44,064 nucleotides of DNA from NCBI GenBank assembly GCA_046262995.1, contig JBHELQ010000120.1:1-44064 (forward strand), written 5' to 3'. The notes under the pieces are model-generated. The model was not told the DNA's origin. It saw only the letters and a list, made by a program, of their open reading frames with translations, and did not search any database. How positions within the stretch are numbered: the stretch's first letter is position 1; each line of letters opens with the position of its first letter. This document shows positions 24,339 to 32,535 of the stretch, piece after piece. Origin of the DNA: JBHELQ01 sp046262995. GTDB taxonomy: Bacteria; Actinomycetota; Thermoleophilia; Solirubrobacterales; Thermoleophilaceae. The position numbers were made by a program, and so were the translations under genes.

Positions 24339-25099
24339 GCGTGGCGTCCTCCCAGGCGGCGCGCGTCGCCGACCTGCTGCGCGACTCGCGTCGCGCGGTC
24401 GTCCTGACCGGCGCCGGCATCTCCGTGCCGTCGGGGATCCCCGACTTCCGCTCGCCCGGCACCGGGCTCTGGGAGAAGGTGGACCCCATGGAGGTGGCCC
24501 ACATCGACGCCTGGCGGCGCGACCCCGACCGTTTCTGGGGCTTCTACTCGGAGCGCTTCGCCTCGCTTCGCGACAAGCGGCCGAACGAGGCCCACCTCGC
24601 TGTCGCCGAGCTCGAGCGGCGGGGGCTGGTGCGCGGCGTGATCACGCAGAACGTCGACCGGTTGCACCGGCTCGCCGGGAGCGAGCACGTGGTCGAGGTG
24701 CACGGGTCGATCGACTGGAGCGTGTGCCTGGAGTGCGGCGGCAGGCAGTCGCTCGAGCAGGTGATCGAGCTGATGGACGGTCGCCCGGGCGCGCCGGAGT
24801 GCCCGGCATGCGTGGCGCCGCTCAAGCCGGACGTGGTGCTCTTCGGCGAGCTGCTGCCCGATCACGCCTTGGCGGCGGCCCACGAGCTCGCGGCAAGCGC
24901 CGACCTGATGCTCTGCATCGGCTCGTCGCTCGAGGTCCATCCGGTGGCGGGGCTGCCCGCGCTCGCGCGGGGCGGCGGAGCCGAGCTCGTGCTGATCACC
25001 CAGGGTCCGACGCCCTACGACCCCGACGCCGCGGTCAGGCTGTCCGGGGACGTCGTCGAGGAGCTGTGCGCCGTGCTCGACGCCCTGGACCTGGACTGA
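24335..25099 (+). CDS. cobB: Sir2-family NAD-dependent protein deacylase
   Basis: A 254-residue sirtuin. GAGISVPSGIPDFR (residues 26-39) and TQNVDRLH bind NAD, VEVHGS holds the catalytic His, and CLEC...CPAC gives a four-Cys zinc site. It removes acyl groups from lysines, typically reactivating acyl-CoA synthetases and related enzymes. GTG start overlaps the hydratase stop (GTGA), so it is made with the beta-oxidation enzymes, a sensible link between acyl-CoA load and protein deacylation. Confidence 0.92.
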   Translation: MSVASSQAARVADLLRDSRRAVVLTGAGISVPSGIPDFRSPGTGLWEKVDPMEVAHIDAWRRDPDRFWGFYSERFASLRDKRPNEAHLAVAELERRGLVRGVITQNVDRLHRLAGSEHVVEVHGSIDWSVCLECGGRQSLEQVIELMDGRPGAPECPACVAPLKPDVVLFGELLPDHALAAAHELAASADLMLCIGSSLEVHPVAGLPALARGGGAELVLITQGPTPYDPDAAVRLSGDVVEELCAVLDALDLD

Positions 25100-25108
25100 C
25101 GCGGACGC

Positions 25109-25300
25109 TCAGTCGTAGCTCGCGTAGAGGTGGGCCAGCCGCGGGTCGGGCGCGACCTCGCGCCCGTTGATCCACGCCCGGCCACCCGAGCGAGCGGTCG
25201 CCTGCGGACGCGCCGCGGCGGCCTGCAGCAGGGCGCGGCGCTGTGCGACGCGGTCCCTGACGCTCGACAGGGAAATGGGGGCCTGGTGGTTCGGGGGCAT
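25109..25300 (-). CDS. 63-residue protein of unknown function
   Basis: A short helical N-terminus (SVRDRVAQRRALLQAAAARP) is followed by a compact WINGREVAPDPRLAHLYASYD. The C-terminal motif looks constrained, which favours a real protein. On the minus strand, TTGACG (25360-25365) and TTTACT (25335-25340) with a 19 bp spacer could be its promoter. It converges with the sirtuin gene, 9 bp apart. No family recognised. Confidence 0.45.
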   Translation of the reverse strand: MPPNHQAPISLSSVRDRVAQRRALLQAAAARPQATARSGGRAWINGREVAPDPRLAHLYASYD

Positions 25301-25361
25301 GGCTCCGTATTCGAGCGCGCCGAGCTTGGGCTTGAGTAAAGATCTCGAGATTGGCCGAACG

Positions 25362-26135
25362 TCAACGGCCGAGGCGCCTGCGCTTGAGCGCGGCCTCCAT
25401 CCGTCCGACGGCGGCGCCGAGCGCCTCGACCGTCTCGTCCGAGAGCTCGCCGCGCAGCGCGGCGTTGGCGGCCGAGCCGATCGGACCGCGGTCGGCCTCG
25501 AGCGCCCCGCGCGACTCGTCGGGCAGCGCGTCCCCCAGGTCGGCGAGCAGGCTCTCGAGCGCGACCCGCGCCTGGAGAGCCGCCTGGCGGAACAGCCCCT
25601 GGTCGAGGTCCGCTCGCGCGCGCAGGGTCAGCTCTTCGCTCGGCAGCGCGCGCTCGCGGCCGCCGAGTAGCGCGGCAAAGCGCTCCTCCGGCGCCTCCAT
25701 CGAGCGCCTGGCCCGCCGCGGTCCTCCTCGCGGAAGCTCCCACGCGCCCGCGTAGCGGCCCTCGGCGACGGACTCCCCGGCTCCGAACCCGATCCGGGTG
25801 ACCAGGGCGCCGGAGCCGGACACCTCGCGCGCGTAGGGATCGGCGCTCGACAGGCGGTACGCGCGCAGCGCGCGGTTCAGGTGGCCGAGCGCCGTTACGA
25901 GCTCCCGCTCGGCTTCGTCCCGCTCCCCCCGCAGCGAGCTGAGCCAGCGCTCGCCGTGCTCACGCGTGGGGAACGCCTCGGGACGGACGATCGTGGCCCG
26001 CGAGGTGGGGACGGGCTCCGCCTCCGCCTGGGCCAGCTCACGGCCGCGGCGACCGCGCAGAAGGCGCCGCTCCGGGGCGCCGAGCGTTCGCAGCACCAGC
26101 ACGGCATCGAGCGCCTCGTGCGAAGTCGCCCGCAC
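25362..26135 (-). CDS. unknown protein, true start probably upstream
   Basis: 257 residues from a GTG at 26135, ending in a Leu/Ala-rich helical region (DLDQGLFRQAALQARVALESLLADL). The same frame remains open up to the stop of the cell-wall enzyme (TAG 26250-26252), and the peptide there (ELFGFVQFEFGFLLGPPDGRYLV) has the pattern of a conserved N-terminus, yet it contains no ATG, GTG or TTG; CTG is the only near-standard choice. The protein may start at a non-standard codon, depend on reinitiation or readthrough, or the sequence may have an error. Function unknown. Confidence 0.65.
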   Translation of the reverse strand: MRATSHEALDAVLVLRTLGAPERRLLRGRRGRELAQAEAEPVPTSRATIVRPEAFPTREHGERWLSSLRGERDEAERELVTALGHLNRALRAYRLSSADPYAREVSGSGALVTRIGFGAGESVAEGRYAGAWELPRGGPRRARRSMEAPEERFAALLGGRERALPSEELTLRARADLDQGLFRQAALQARVALESLLADLGDALPDESRGALEADRGPIGSAANAALRGELSDETVEALGAAVGRMEAALKRRRLGR

Positions 26136-26249
26136 GAGGTAGCGGCCGTCGGGCGGGCCGAGCAGGAAGCCGAACTCGAACTGGACGAAGCCGAAGAGCT
26201 CTCCGCGCTTCGCGCTGCCCGGCTGCTCGACGCGCTGCGCCGTGGCGTG

Positions 26250-28655
26250 CTACTCGCCCGGGTGGGCGAGGCTCGCCCGGCGAGACCGCTTCTTGACCGG
26301 GATGGCGTACTTCGAGGGCTTGGTCGGCACGACCGGGTTGTCGATCCTGCGCAGCTGCTTCAGCAGGTCGGACCACTGGCCGGGCCGGAGCAGCGCCAGC
26401 GCCTGCTTGCCCTGCTTGCGGTTCTCGCCGAAGAGCGGGTGGAAGCCAACGTGGATGTGGTCGTTGTGGTCGGCCATCGCGAGGGTGTTACTCCCGAGCT
26501 CGAGCAGCGAGATGATCTGGTGCGGCCGCACCGTGCCCTGGAGCTTCATCAGCTCGCGGACCGTCTGCTCGGTGATGCCGCCCTTCTCCTGGTGACCGAT
26601 GATCGGGATGCCGTTCACCTTCGAGATGTCGACGGCGTTGCCCGAGGAGTGCTCGGACACGTTGCCGCTCGTCGTGAGGAAGTTGTGGCCGGTCTTCAGG
26701 CAGCTGACCGAGGCCCGGAAGCCGCGCTCGGCGAGGTACTCGAGCGTGGCCAGCACGCGGCGGTCGATCTGGCCGGAGCGGATGTCCTGGCGGCCGCCGG
26801 GGTAGATGTCGAGCCGGTTGTCGGAGAGCACGCGACGCTCGAGCATCGGCTTCGACATCAGCAGGATCTGGCCGACCGAGGCGGAGCCGTCGCCGTGCAG
26901 CGCGTTCTTGCCGGAGGCGCGGTAGATCGCCGTGGCCTCGAGCAGCTTCCAGCCGTCGAGGATCGGCTTGGGGTCGATGCGCGGGGCGCCGCGCCCGGCC
27001 GGGCGGATCTCGAAGTACAGGTGCGCGGCCTTGCCGGGGACGGTGCGGCCGATCCGGCCGAGGATGGTGCCGCCGATCACGTGTGCGCCCTTCTTCAGCC
27101 TGCGCAGCCGCACGTCGCGGGAGTCGACGCCGAAGGGCCGCGAGAAGAAGGCGCGGTAGGTCTCGAAGCCGCCCTGCTTGCTGGCCTTCATGTCGAGCAG
27201 CTGCTCGAGACCGCCCGAGCGGCGGGCCATCGGCACCGACGGGTTGGCGAACATCCGCTCCTTGACGGGCACGGATGCCTGCTGAGAGTCCGGGGAGGGG
27301 TGGGAGGGGGCGGGGGCCGACTTGGCGGCCTGGCGTCCGGCCGAGGCGGGCGCCGCGGGCCGCGGGTCCTTCGACCCGTTGGCCTTGAGGGCCCGCGCGG
27401 AGTGGCGGGAGCTCGCGGCGTCCTGCTTCGGCACCGGGTAGTACTTGGCGACCGATCCGAGGTGACCGTACGCGTAGCGGTTGCCGTAGACGTCCTGGAG
27501 CACGATGTAGCGACCGAGTCGCCTGGAGTGGCCGACCTTCTTGATCACTCCGTCGTTGGTCGCGACGGCCGGCGCGCCGCTGCGGCTGAAGATCTCGACC
27601 CCGCGGCGTTGCTCGTTGGAGCTGACCAGGCGGGCCGCGTTCTGACCGCGCTTGACGCGGCGCGTGGCCTCCTTCTCCTGGAGGTCGTCTGCATACCTCG
27701 CACGCGCGTATACGGGGAAGCGGCCCTCGGTCAGACCGGTCAGCGAGCCGACGAGGTCGGCGGGCACGCCCGAGATCAGACGCGCGCGGAGCATGACGGA
27801 GTCGACGTACCAGTCGGCGTGGTTGTAGGCGAAGACCGCGCGCCGCGGGTCCTTCTCGTAGCCGGCGGCCTTGAGGTAGCGCGCGGCGGCGAAGATCGCG
27901 TCGACGGGGTTGTAGGGATCGCGGCGGCCGTCCTTGTTGCCGTCGACTCCGTACCTGCGCCAAGTGGACGGGATGAACTGCATCCAGCCGAGCGCGCCGG
28001 CGGTCGAGACGTTCAGGTTGCGCCCGTAGTCGGTCTCGATCTCGTTGATCGCGGCGAGGACCTCCCAGCGCACGCCGTACTGGATGCCGGCGGCCTGGTA
28101 GATCGGGAGGAGGAAGACCGGGACGCGGAACTTGCGGATGACGAAGTTCGGAACGCCGGTGGTAGTGGAGGGACCGGGGAGCGCGTCGAAGAGGGTCGGG
28201 TTGCTGCGGGCGGGCGAGCCGTCGGGGTTGCGGAGGCGGGTCGCGCGACGCCGGTGACGCTTATGCTTAGGTCGAGCCACAGCCCCGCCGGTGAAGCCGC
28301 GCCGGCGGTGCTTGCGGCGGGCCTTGCGGGTGCTTCCGCTGGGCGTCTGCCGATGGCCGCCGGTGCTTGTCGGCGCGCTCTTGCTCGAGCCGCCGGAGCC
28401 GCTGCCGCCACCGCCCGAGGGAGGGGGCGTGGTCTGGGTCGGCGTAGTCGGAGCCGGGACGGGCGTGCCCGGGAGCTGGATGTCGTTCAGGCTGGTGCCG
28501 GGCGGGACGTCGACCGTCACGGGCACGACCTGCCCGGTCGCCAGCTGCACCCAGACCGTCTTGGTCTCGGCGCCGGCCGGAAGGGTCAACGCGGTCAGGC
28601 CTGCAGCGATCAGCAGCCCGACGATTGCCAGGGTCCCGAGGAGCCTCATCTTCAT
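26250..28655 (-). CDS. three-module secreted cell-wall lytic enzyme
   Basis: 801 residues: signal peptide (AIVGLLIAAGLTALTLPAGA, cut near 29), a Pro/Ser/Gly-rich linker and a basic region to ~145. Residues ~165-300 are an MltB-like lytic transglycosylase domain (IETDYGR with catalytic Glu ~207; GALGWMQFIPSTWRRYG; NPVDAIFAAARYL). Residues ~350-610 resemble an M23 (LytM) peptidase broken by a long insert (YIVLQDVYGNRYAYGHLG ... HLYFEIRPAG). Residues ~640-740 look like an M15-type D,D-/L,D-peptidase (SEHSSGNAVDI and NDHIHVGF). It would cut both glycan and peptide of the wall. ATG at 28655 follows GAGGAG. A long leader lies upstream. Confidence 0.88.
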   Translation of the reverse strand: MKMRLLGTLAIVGLLIAAGLTALTLPAGAETKTVWVQLATGQVVPVTVDVPPGTSLNDIQLPGTPVPAPTTPTQTTPPPSGGGGSGSGGSSKSAPTSTGGHRQTPSGSTRKARRKHRRRGFTGGAVARPKHKRHRRRATRLRNPDGSPARSNPTLFDALPGPSTTTGVPNFVIRKFRVPVFLLPIYQAAGIQYGVRWEVLAAINEIETDYGRNLNVSTAGALGWMQFIPSTWRRYGVDGNKDGRRDPYNPVDAIFAAARYLKAAGYEKDPRRAVFAYNHADWYVDSVMLRARLISGVPADLVGSLTGLTEGRFPVYARARYADDLQEKEATRRVKRGQNAARLVSSNEQRRGVEIFSRSGAPAVATNDGVIKKVGHSRRLGRYIVLQDVYGNRYAYGHLGSVAKYYPVPKQDAASSRHSARALKANGSKDPRPAAPASAGRQAAKSAPAPSHPSPDSQQASVPVKERMFANPSVPMARRSGGLEQLLDMKASKQGGFETYRAFFSRPFGVDSRDVRLRRLKKGAHVIGGTILGRIGRTVPGKAAHLYFEIRPAGRGAPRIDPKPILDGWKLLEATAIYRASGKNALHGDGSASVGQILLMSKPMLERRVLSDNRLDIYPGGRQDIRSGQIDRRVLATLEYLAERGFRASVSCLKTGHNFLTTSGNVSEHSSGNAVDISKVNGIPIIGHQEKGGITEQTVRELMKLQGTVRPHQIISLLELGSNTLAMADHNDHIHVGFHPLFGENRKQGKQALALLRPGQWSDLLKQLRRIDNPVVPTKPSKYAIPVKKRSRRASLAHPGE

Positions 28656-29074
28656 CCGTGCTCTCCTCAGTCCTCCCTCGCTCCTCCCGAAGCAGCCCCC
28701 CGTCGCGCGGAAGCTATCAGAACTCCCACCAGGGGACGGAACGCTAGTTGGTGACTGTGGCTTGTGCAAGGGGGTACCTGGGGACGGTTCCGGAGCTCGG
28801 ATTGAGCCCGGCCAAGGCTTGTTACCTCCTGTATCGGCCGCGCCTCGACGAAGCTTCAGTCCGACCCCTTCTGGCGCCCTCGCGAACCTCCGCGCCGGCG
28901 CTTCCGTGCGTGAGCGGATTTGCCCCCCGTAGGAGCATTCCAAACCCCCTCCGGCATCCCCCTCCGGGGCATTGTCCGGGGAGGCCTTGCCTAACTCTAT
29001 AGTTGAGGGTTAGAGAGACCCCTCCGAGACCCACGCCGGCGGTGGCCCGGAGGCATCCGCTACGCTGCCCGCCC
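28656..29074 (-). other. gene-free ~420 bp region, likely structured 5' leader of the wall enzyme
   Basis: No credible gene on either strand. On the minus strand a TATAGA lies near 28997-29002, about 340 nt before the wall-enzyme start. Between them are G-rich stems, including GGCGC/GCGCC arms at 28873-28877 and 28892-28896, and GGGGGGCAAATCCGC around 28914-28928, which recalls the GGGGUGAAUCC core of c-di-AMP (ydaO) riboswitches that often precede wall hydrolases in Actinomycetota. The other ydaO landmark (CCGACAGCUAACC) is not clearly present, so this is a candidate only. AACTCTATAGTT at 28993-29004 is a 12 bp palindrome. Confidence 0.35.
29061..29066 (+). promoter_or_regulatory. -10 box of the coiled-coil gene (leaderless)
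   Basis: TACGCT ends 8 nt before the GTG at 29075, the leaderless spacing seen at other genes here. It decides the GTG at 29075 over the GTG at 29042. No clear -35. Confidence 0.4.
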
Positions 29075-29521
29075 GTGGCCGAGGCCGAGCGCCCAGAGAC
29101 GCTGGTGGACCGTCTCTCCCGTCAGGGCGAGGAGGCCCTTGGCAGGATCGCGGAGGAGCTCCTGGCGAACCCGGTCGTGAACGCCGCGCTGACGCGGACG
29201 CTGGAGGCGCGGGAGAAGGCCGTGCAGGCACAGGAGGCGGCGATGGGCGCCTTGAACATCCCCTCGAGCGCCGACGTCGAGCGGGTCACACGCCGTCTGC
29301 GCTCGATCTCTCAGCGCCTCGAGGGAGTCGAGGACGCCCTCGACCGGCTCGAGGAGCGGCTCGCGGCGGCGGCCCGAGAGCAGGCGGACGACCGCGGCGA
29401 GGCGACCGAGGCCCGGCTCGAGGAGATCCACCGGGACATCGCCGCTCTGCGGGAGGCGGTTGCGCCTGGCTCCGAGCCGGTGCCACGGGCCCAGGAGCGG
29501 CTCACCGTCAACGAGTCCTAG
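29075..29521 (+). CDS. coiled-coil, phasin-like protein 1
   Basis: A 148-residue, nearly all-helical protein. LVDRLSRQGEEALGRIAEELLANPVVNAALTRTLEAREK is amphipathic, and residues ~75-110 (VERVTRRLRSISQRLEGVEDALDRLEERL) form a heptad coiled coil. Composition and layout resemble phasins or PhaF-like granule proteins, but no exact motif was found. It is followed after 58 bp by a second protein with the same coiled-coil style, then by SDR, acyltransferase and SCP2-like genes, a lipid-related set. Confidence 0.65.
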   Translation: MAEAERPETLVDRLSRQGEEALGRIAEELLANPVVNAALTRTLEAREKAVQAQEAAMGALNIPSSADVERVTRRLRSISQRLEGVEDALDRLEERLAAAAREQADDRGEATEARLEEIHRDIAALREAVAPGSEPVPRAQERLTVNES

Positions 29522-29579
29522 GGGTCCCGGCCGCCGGCACGCTGAAGCCGGGCCGCGTGTCTGGAAGACTCCGCCGCGG

Positions 29580-29966
29580 ATGGCCAGGCGGCCGACACCC
29601 CCGAAGGAGCTGCCGACGGTGGCTCGCGAGACCGGCGACCGGGTAAGGGACGCCGTCGAGCGGACCGTGCAGGCAACCGTGGGCTCGGCCGAGCGCAGCC
29701 GCACCCGGGCGCAGGACACTGTCGACGAGCTCGTCGGAACGGTGGAGGACCTACGCCGCGGCGCCGAGGCGGGCCTGGCCCGAAGCGGCAAGGTCGTTCG
29801 CGAGGCAGTCGAGGAGCGACTGCCGGCGACGCAGGACGACGTCCGCGCGCTGCAGGCCGAGCTGCGCCGGATCGCGCGGCGGCTCGACGCCATCGAGGAG
29901 CGCCTGCCGGCGAAGCGCTCGCGCACCAAGAGCAGCCGCGGAGGCGCGAAGAAGCGCAGCTCGTAG
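29580..29966 (+). CDS. coiled-coil, phasin/PhaF-like protein 2 with basic tail
   Basis: 128 residues starting at ATG 29580. A phasin-like amphipathic region (RVRDAVERTVQATVGSAERSR) leads into a coiled coil (DDVRALQAELRRIARRLDAIEERL) that parallels the previous protein, and ends in a Lys/Arg/Ser tail (KRSRTKSSRGGAKKRSS) like the histone-like tail of PhaF, which ties polyester granules to DNA. This likeness is by layout only. The stop overlaps the next GTG by one base. Confidence 0.65.
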   Translation: MARRPTPPKELPTVARETGDRVRDAVERTVQATVGSAERSRTRAQDTVDELVGTVEDLRRGAEAGLARSGKVVREAVEERLPATQDDVRALQAELRRIARRLDAIEERLPAKRSRTKSSRGGAKKRSS

Positions 29967-30961
29967 TGTCCGGCCGGCGGGTCCTCATCACCGGGGTTGG
30001 GAGCCTCGTCGGCGGTGAGCTCGCCCGCCGGCTGGAGCGCGACCCGGAGGTCGAGCGCGTCTTCGGGCTCGACACCCGCCGGCCCAGCGTTCAGCTGGAG
30101 CGCACAGAGCTGATCGAGGCAGACATCCGCAGCCCGACGATCGCGCGCCTGATCCCCCAGACCGGCGCCGACACGGTCGTTCACAACCAGATCATCCGGC
30201 GGCCAGGACCGGGGATGTCCGACCGCGCCATGCACGACATCAACGTGATCGGCTCGCTGCAGCTGCTGGCGGCGTGCGAGAAGAGCGACAGCGTGCGGAC
30301 GATCGTCATCCGCGGCTCCGCGGGGATCTACGGCTCCGAGCCGAACGCCCCGCAGTTCTTCGACGAGACGATGTCGCGGCTCTTCCCGCTCCGGACGCGC
30401 TTCCAGCGGGACGTCGCCGAGATCGAGAACTACTTCGAGACATACTCGCGACGGCACCCGCAGGTGTGCTGCACGATGCTCCGCTACCAACCGTCGCTTG
30501 GGCCGTCGCTCGACACGCAGGTCTCGCGCTACCTCACGCTCCCCGTCGTGCCCACCTACCTCGGCTTCGACCCGAGGATCCAGCTGGTGCACGAGGAGGA
30601 CGCGCTCGAGGCCCTCGTCACCGCGGTGCTGCGACCCGTCCGGGGGGCGGTGAACGTGGCCGGCCCGGGCAGCATCGGGCTGACGCGGATGATCCGGCTG
30701 GCCGGCCGTCCCACGGCCCCCATCCCACCGCCCCTCTTCGGCTCCGCCGCGGCTGTCGCCAAGCGTCTGCGCCTGCTCGACTTCTCGGAGGACTTCCAGC
30801 GGCTCCTGCGCTTCGGCCGCGGGGTGGACGTCACTCGCTTGACGGACGAGGTCGGCTACGGCCCCCGGTACTCGACGGTGGAGGCGGTCGAGGACTGGGC
30901 GGCGAAGCAGGGCGGCCGCCGCCTAGCCTCCCCACTCCGGCGCGCCGCCGCACCGGCATGA
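29966..30961 (+). CDS. NAD-dependent epimerase/dehydratase-type SDR
   Basis: A 331-residue extended SDR starting at GTG 29966. LITGVGSLVGGELARRL (residues 7-23) binds the dinucleotide; VIRGSAGIYGSEPNAP marks the active-site strand. The Tyr-x3-Lys pair is not obvious in the expected place (RFQRDVAEIENYFETYSRR), so catalytic activity may be altered. It sits between the phasin-like and acyltransferase genes with 1 bp and 4 bp overlaps. Related actinobacterial proteins occur beside PlsC-like acyltransferases, hinting at a joint lipid role. Confidence 0.85.
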   Translation: MSGRRVLITGVGSLVGGELARRLERDPEVERVFGLDTRRPSVQLERTELIEADIRSPTIARLIPQTGADTVVHNQIIRRPGPGMSDRAMHDINVIGSLQLLAACEKSDSVRTIVIRGSAGIYGSEPNAPQFFDETMSRLFPLRTRFQRDVAEIENYFETYSRRHPQVCCTMLRYQPSLGPSLDTQVSRYLTLPVVPTYLGFDPRIQLVHEEDALEALVTAVLRPVRGAVNVAGPGSIGLTRMIRLAGRPTAPIPPPLFGSAAAVAKRLRLLDFSEDFQRLLRFGRGVDVTRLTDEVGYGPRYSTVEAVEDWAAKQGGRRLASPLRRAAAPA

Positions 30962-31965
30962 GCACGCGCGTCCGGCAGGGGTGGGAGGCGCCGTTCGATG
31001 AGGGAACCGGCGCAGGCCGCGGAGCGGGCCGGGCGTTCGGGGTGCGAACGGCCACGGCCTTCCTGCGTGCGCTGCGCGGCGGCCTGGACGCGGGCCTCGA
31101 GCTGCCTGAGGCGCTGGCCCGCGCGGCCGTCACCTTGCCCCGGGACGCGCGCCAGGGGCTGCGCGGAGCGGCCCGCCGACTCCAGGGCGACTACGCCGAG
31201 GACGAGTGGGGCTTCGACGAGCAGTTCGCCCAGCTCATGCTGCCGTTCCTCGAGCTGCTCTACGAGCGCTGGTGGCGGGTCGAGGCGACCGGCGCCCAGA
31301 ACGTCCCCTCCCATGGGCGGGCGCTCCTCGCCTCGAACCACGCGGGCATCCTGCCGTGGGACGCGACGATGATGTCGGTCGCCCTGATGAAGGCGCACCC
31401 GCTGCCGCGCTACCCGCGCTTCCTCGTCCTCGACTGGGCCTTCCGGCTGCCGTGGATCTCCACGGTGATGCGCAAGGTCGGGGGCGTCGTGGCCTCGCCC
31501 TACAACGCCATGCGGCTGCTCGAGCAGGACGAGCTCGTGGCCGTCTTTCCGGAGGGCGTGAAGGGAACGGGCAAGCCGTTCTCGGAGCGCTACCGGTTGC
31601 AGCGCTTCGGGCGCGGCGGCTTCGTGGAGATCGCGCTGCGGACGCGCGCGCCGATCGTGCCCGTCGCGGTCGTGGGCAGCGAGGAGATCTACCCGAAGAT
31701 CGCCGAGCTGCCGGCCGTCGCCCGCATGATCGGCGCGCCGTTCTTCCCCCTCACGCCGACCTTCCCCTGGCTCGGGCCGCTGGGCTTCGTGCCGCTGCCG
31801 TCGAAGTGGCGCATCGAGTTCTGCAAGCCGATCGAGACCGCGCCCTACGGTCCCGAGGCCGCCGACGACCGGGCGACGGTGTTCGAGCTCTCTGAACGAG
31901 TTCGCGACACCATCCAGGAGAAGCTCTACGAGAACCTGATCAAGCGTGGGCCGGCTTTCGTTTAG
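30958..31965 (+). CDS. PlsC-like phospholipid/glycerolipid acyltransferase
   Basis: A 335-residue protein starting at ATG 30958, in an ATGA overlap with the SDR. The acyltransferase core has SNHAGILPWDATMM (spacing His-x6-Asp rather than the usual His-x4-Asp, as in the NHSGxLPxD branch), then VAVFPEGVKGTGKPF (glycerol-phosphate binding) and PIVPVAVVGSEEIYPK. About 100 N-terminal residues are a separate helical part (ALRGGLDAGLELPEALARAA). It probably moves acyl chains onto a glycerol or alcohol acceptor. The broader open frame upstream is out of phase with the SDR. Confidence 0.88.
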   Translation: MSTRVRQGWEAPFDEGTGAGRGAGRAFGVRTATAFLRALRGGLDAGLELPEALARAAVTLPRDARQGLRGAARRLQGDYAEDEWGFDEQFAQLMLPFLELLYERWWRVEATGAQNVPSHGRALLASNHAGILPWDATMMSVALMKAHPLPRYPRFLVLDWAFRLPWISTVMRKVGGVVASPYNAMRLLEQDELVAVFPEGVKGTGKPFSERYRLQRFGRGGFVEIALRTRAPIVPVAVVGSEEIYPKIAELPAVARMIGAPFFPLTPTFPWLGPLGFVPLPSKWRIEFCKPIETAPYGPEAADDRATVFELSERVRDTIQEKLYENLIKRGPAFV

Positions 31966-31974
31966 GGTCTGCCC

Positions 31975-32400
31975 GTGAGCGGCTTCCGCTCGGCCGAGGA
32001 GTTTCGAGAGGTCATCGACCGGACCTTCGGCCTTATGAGCACCGACCCCGAGATGGGACCGAAGCTGCGCGACGCCGAGACCCCTCAGCGCTTCGAGTTC
32101 CCCGACCTCGACCTGGTCGTGAACATCACCTACCGGGACGAGGTCGAGGACGGCGAGCACCTGCGCTGGGAGTGGACCGACGACGTCGCCTGGGAGCCGG
32201 CCGTAGGAATGACCATGGACTCGGATGTCGCGAACCGCTACTTCCAGGGCAAGGAGAACGTGGCCATCGCCCTGGCGCGCCGGCGGATCAAGTCGAAGGG
32301 CGACGCCCGGAAGGCGCTGGCGCTGGTGCCGATCACGAAGCCCGTGTTCGAGCGCTACAAGGCGATGATCGAGTCGGACTACCCGCACCTGGTCGAGTAG
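31975..32400 (+). CDS. SCP2 sterol-carrier-like protein
   Basis: A 141-residue protein with the SCP2 pattern: a beta-sheet part (FEFPDLDLVVNITYRDEV, HLRWEWTDD, VGMTMDSDVANRYFQGKENVAIAL) ending in RRRIKSKGDARKALALVP, the conserved lipid-tunnel segment. It would carry or present acyl lipids to the enzymes encoded upstream. GTG start at 31975. A TAGGGT (31963-31968) overlaps the acyltransferase stop 6 nt before this start and could give an extra leaderless transcript. Confidence 0.8.
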   Translation: MSGFRSAEEFREVIDRTFGLMSTDPEMGPKLRDAETPQRFEFPDLDLVVNITYRDEVEDGEHLRWEWTDDVAWEPAVGMTMDSDVANRYFQGKENVAIALARRRIKSKGDARKALALVPITKPVFERYKAMIESDYPHLVE

Positions 32401-32535
32401 GGCGCGGGCGCGCGGTCGTCAGGACCGGCGGGTGTTTATCCCCGCTTAATCTCGACGGCCTTTGATGCCGCGGTCTCCGAACGGTCCGCACCGCGCCGCG
32501 TCCTCATCCTCTCCGCTGACGTTGGAGCGGGTCAC

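Noticed and set aside
25881..28754. 957-codon plus-strand open frame
   Set aside because: Antisense of the wall enzyme and neighbour; low-complexity, Val/Arg/Asp-heavy, no domain.
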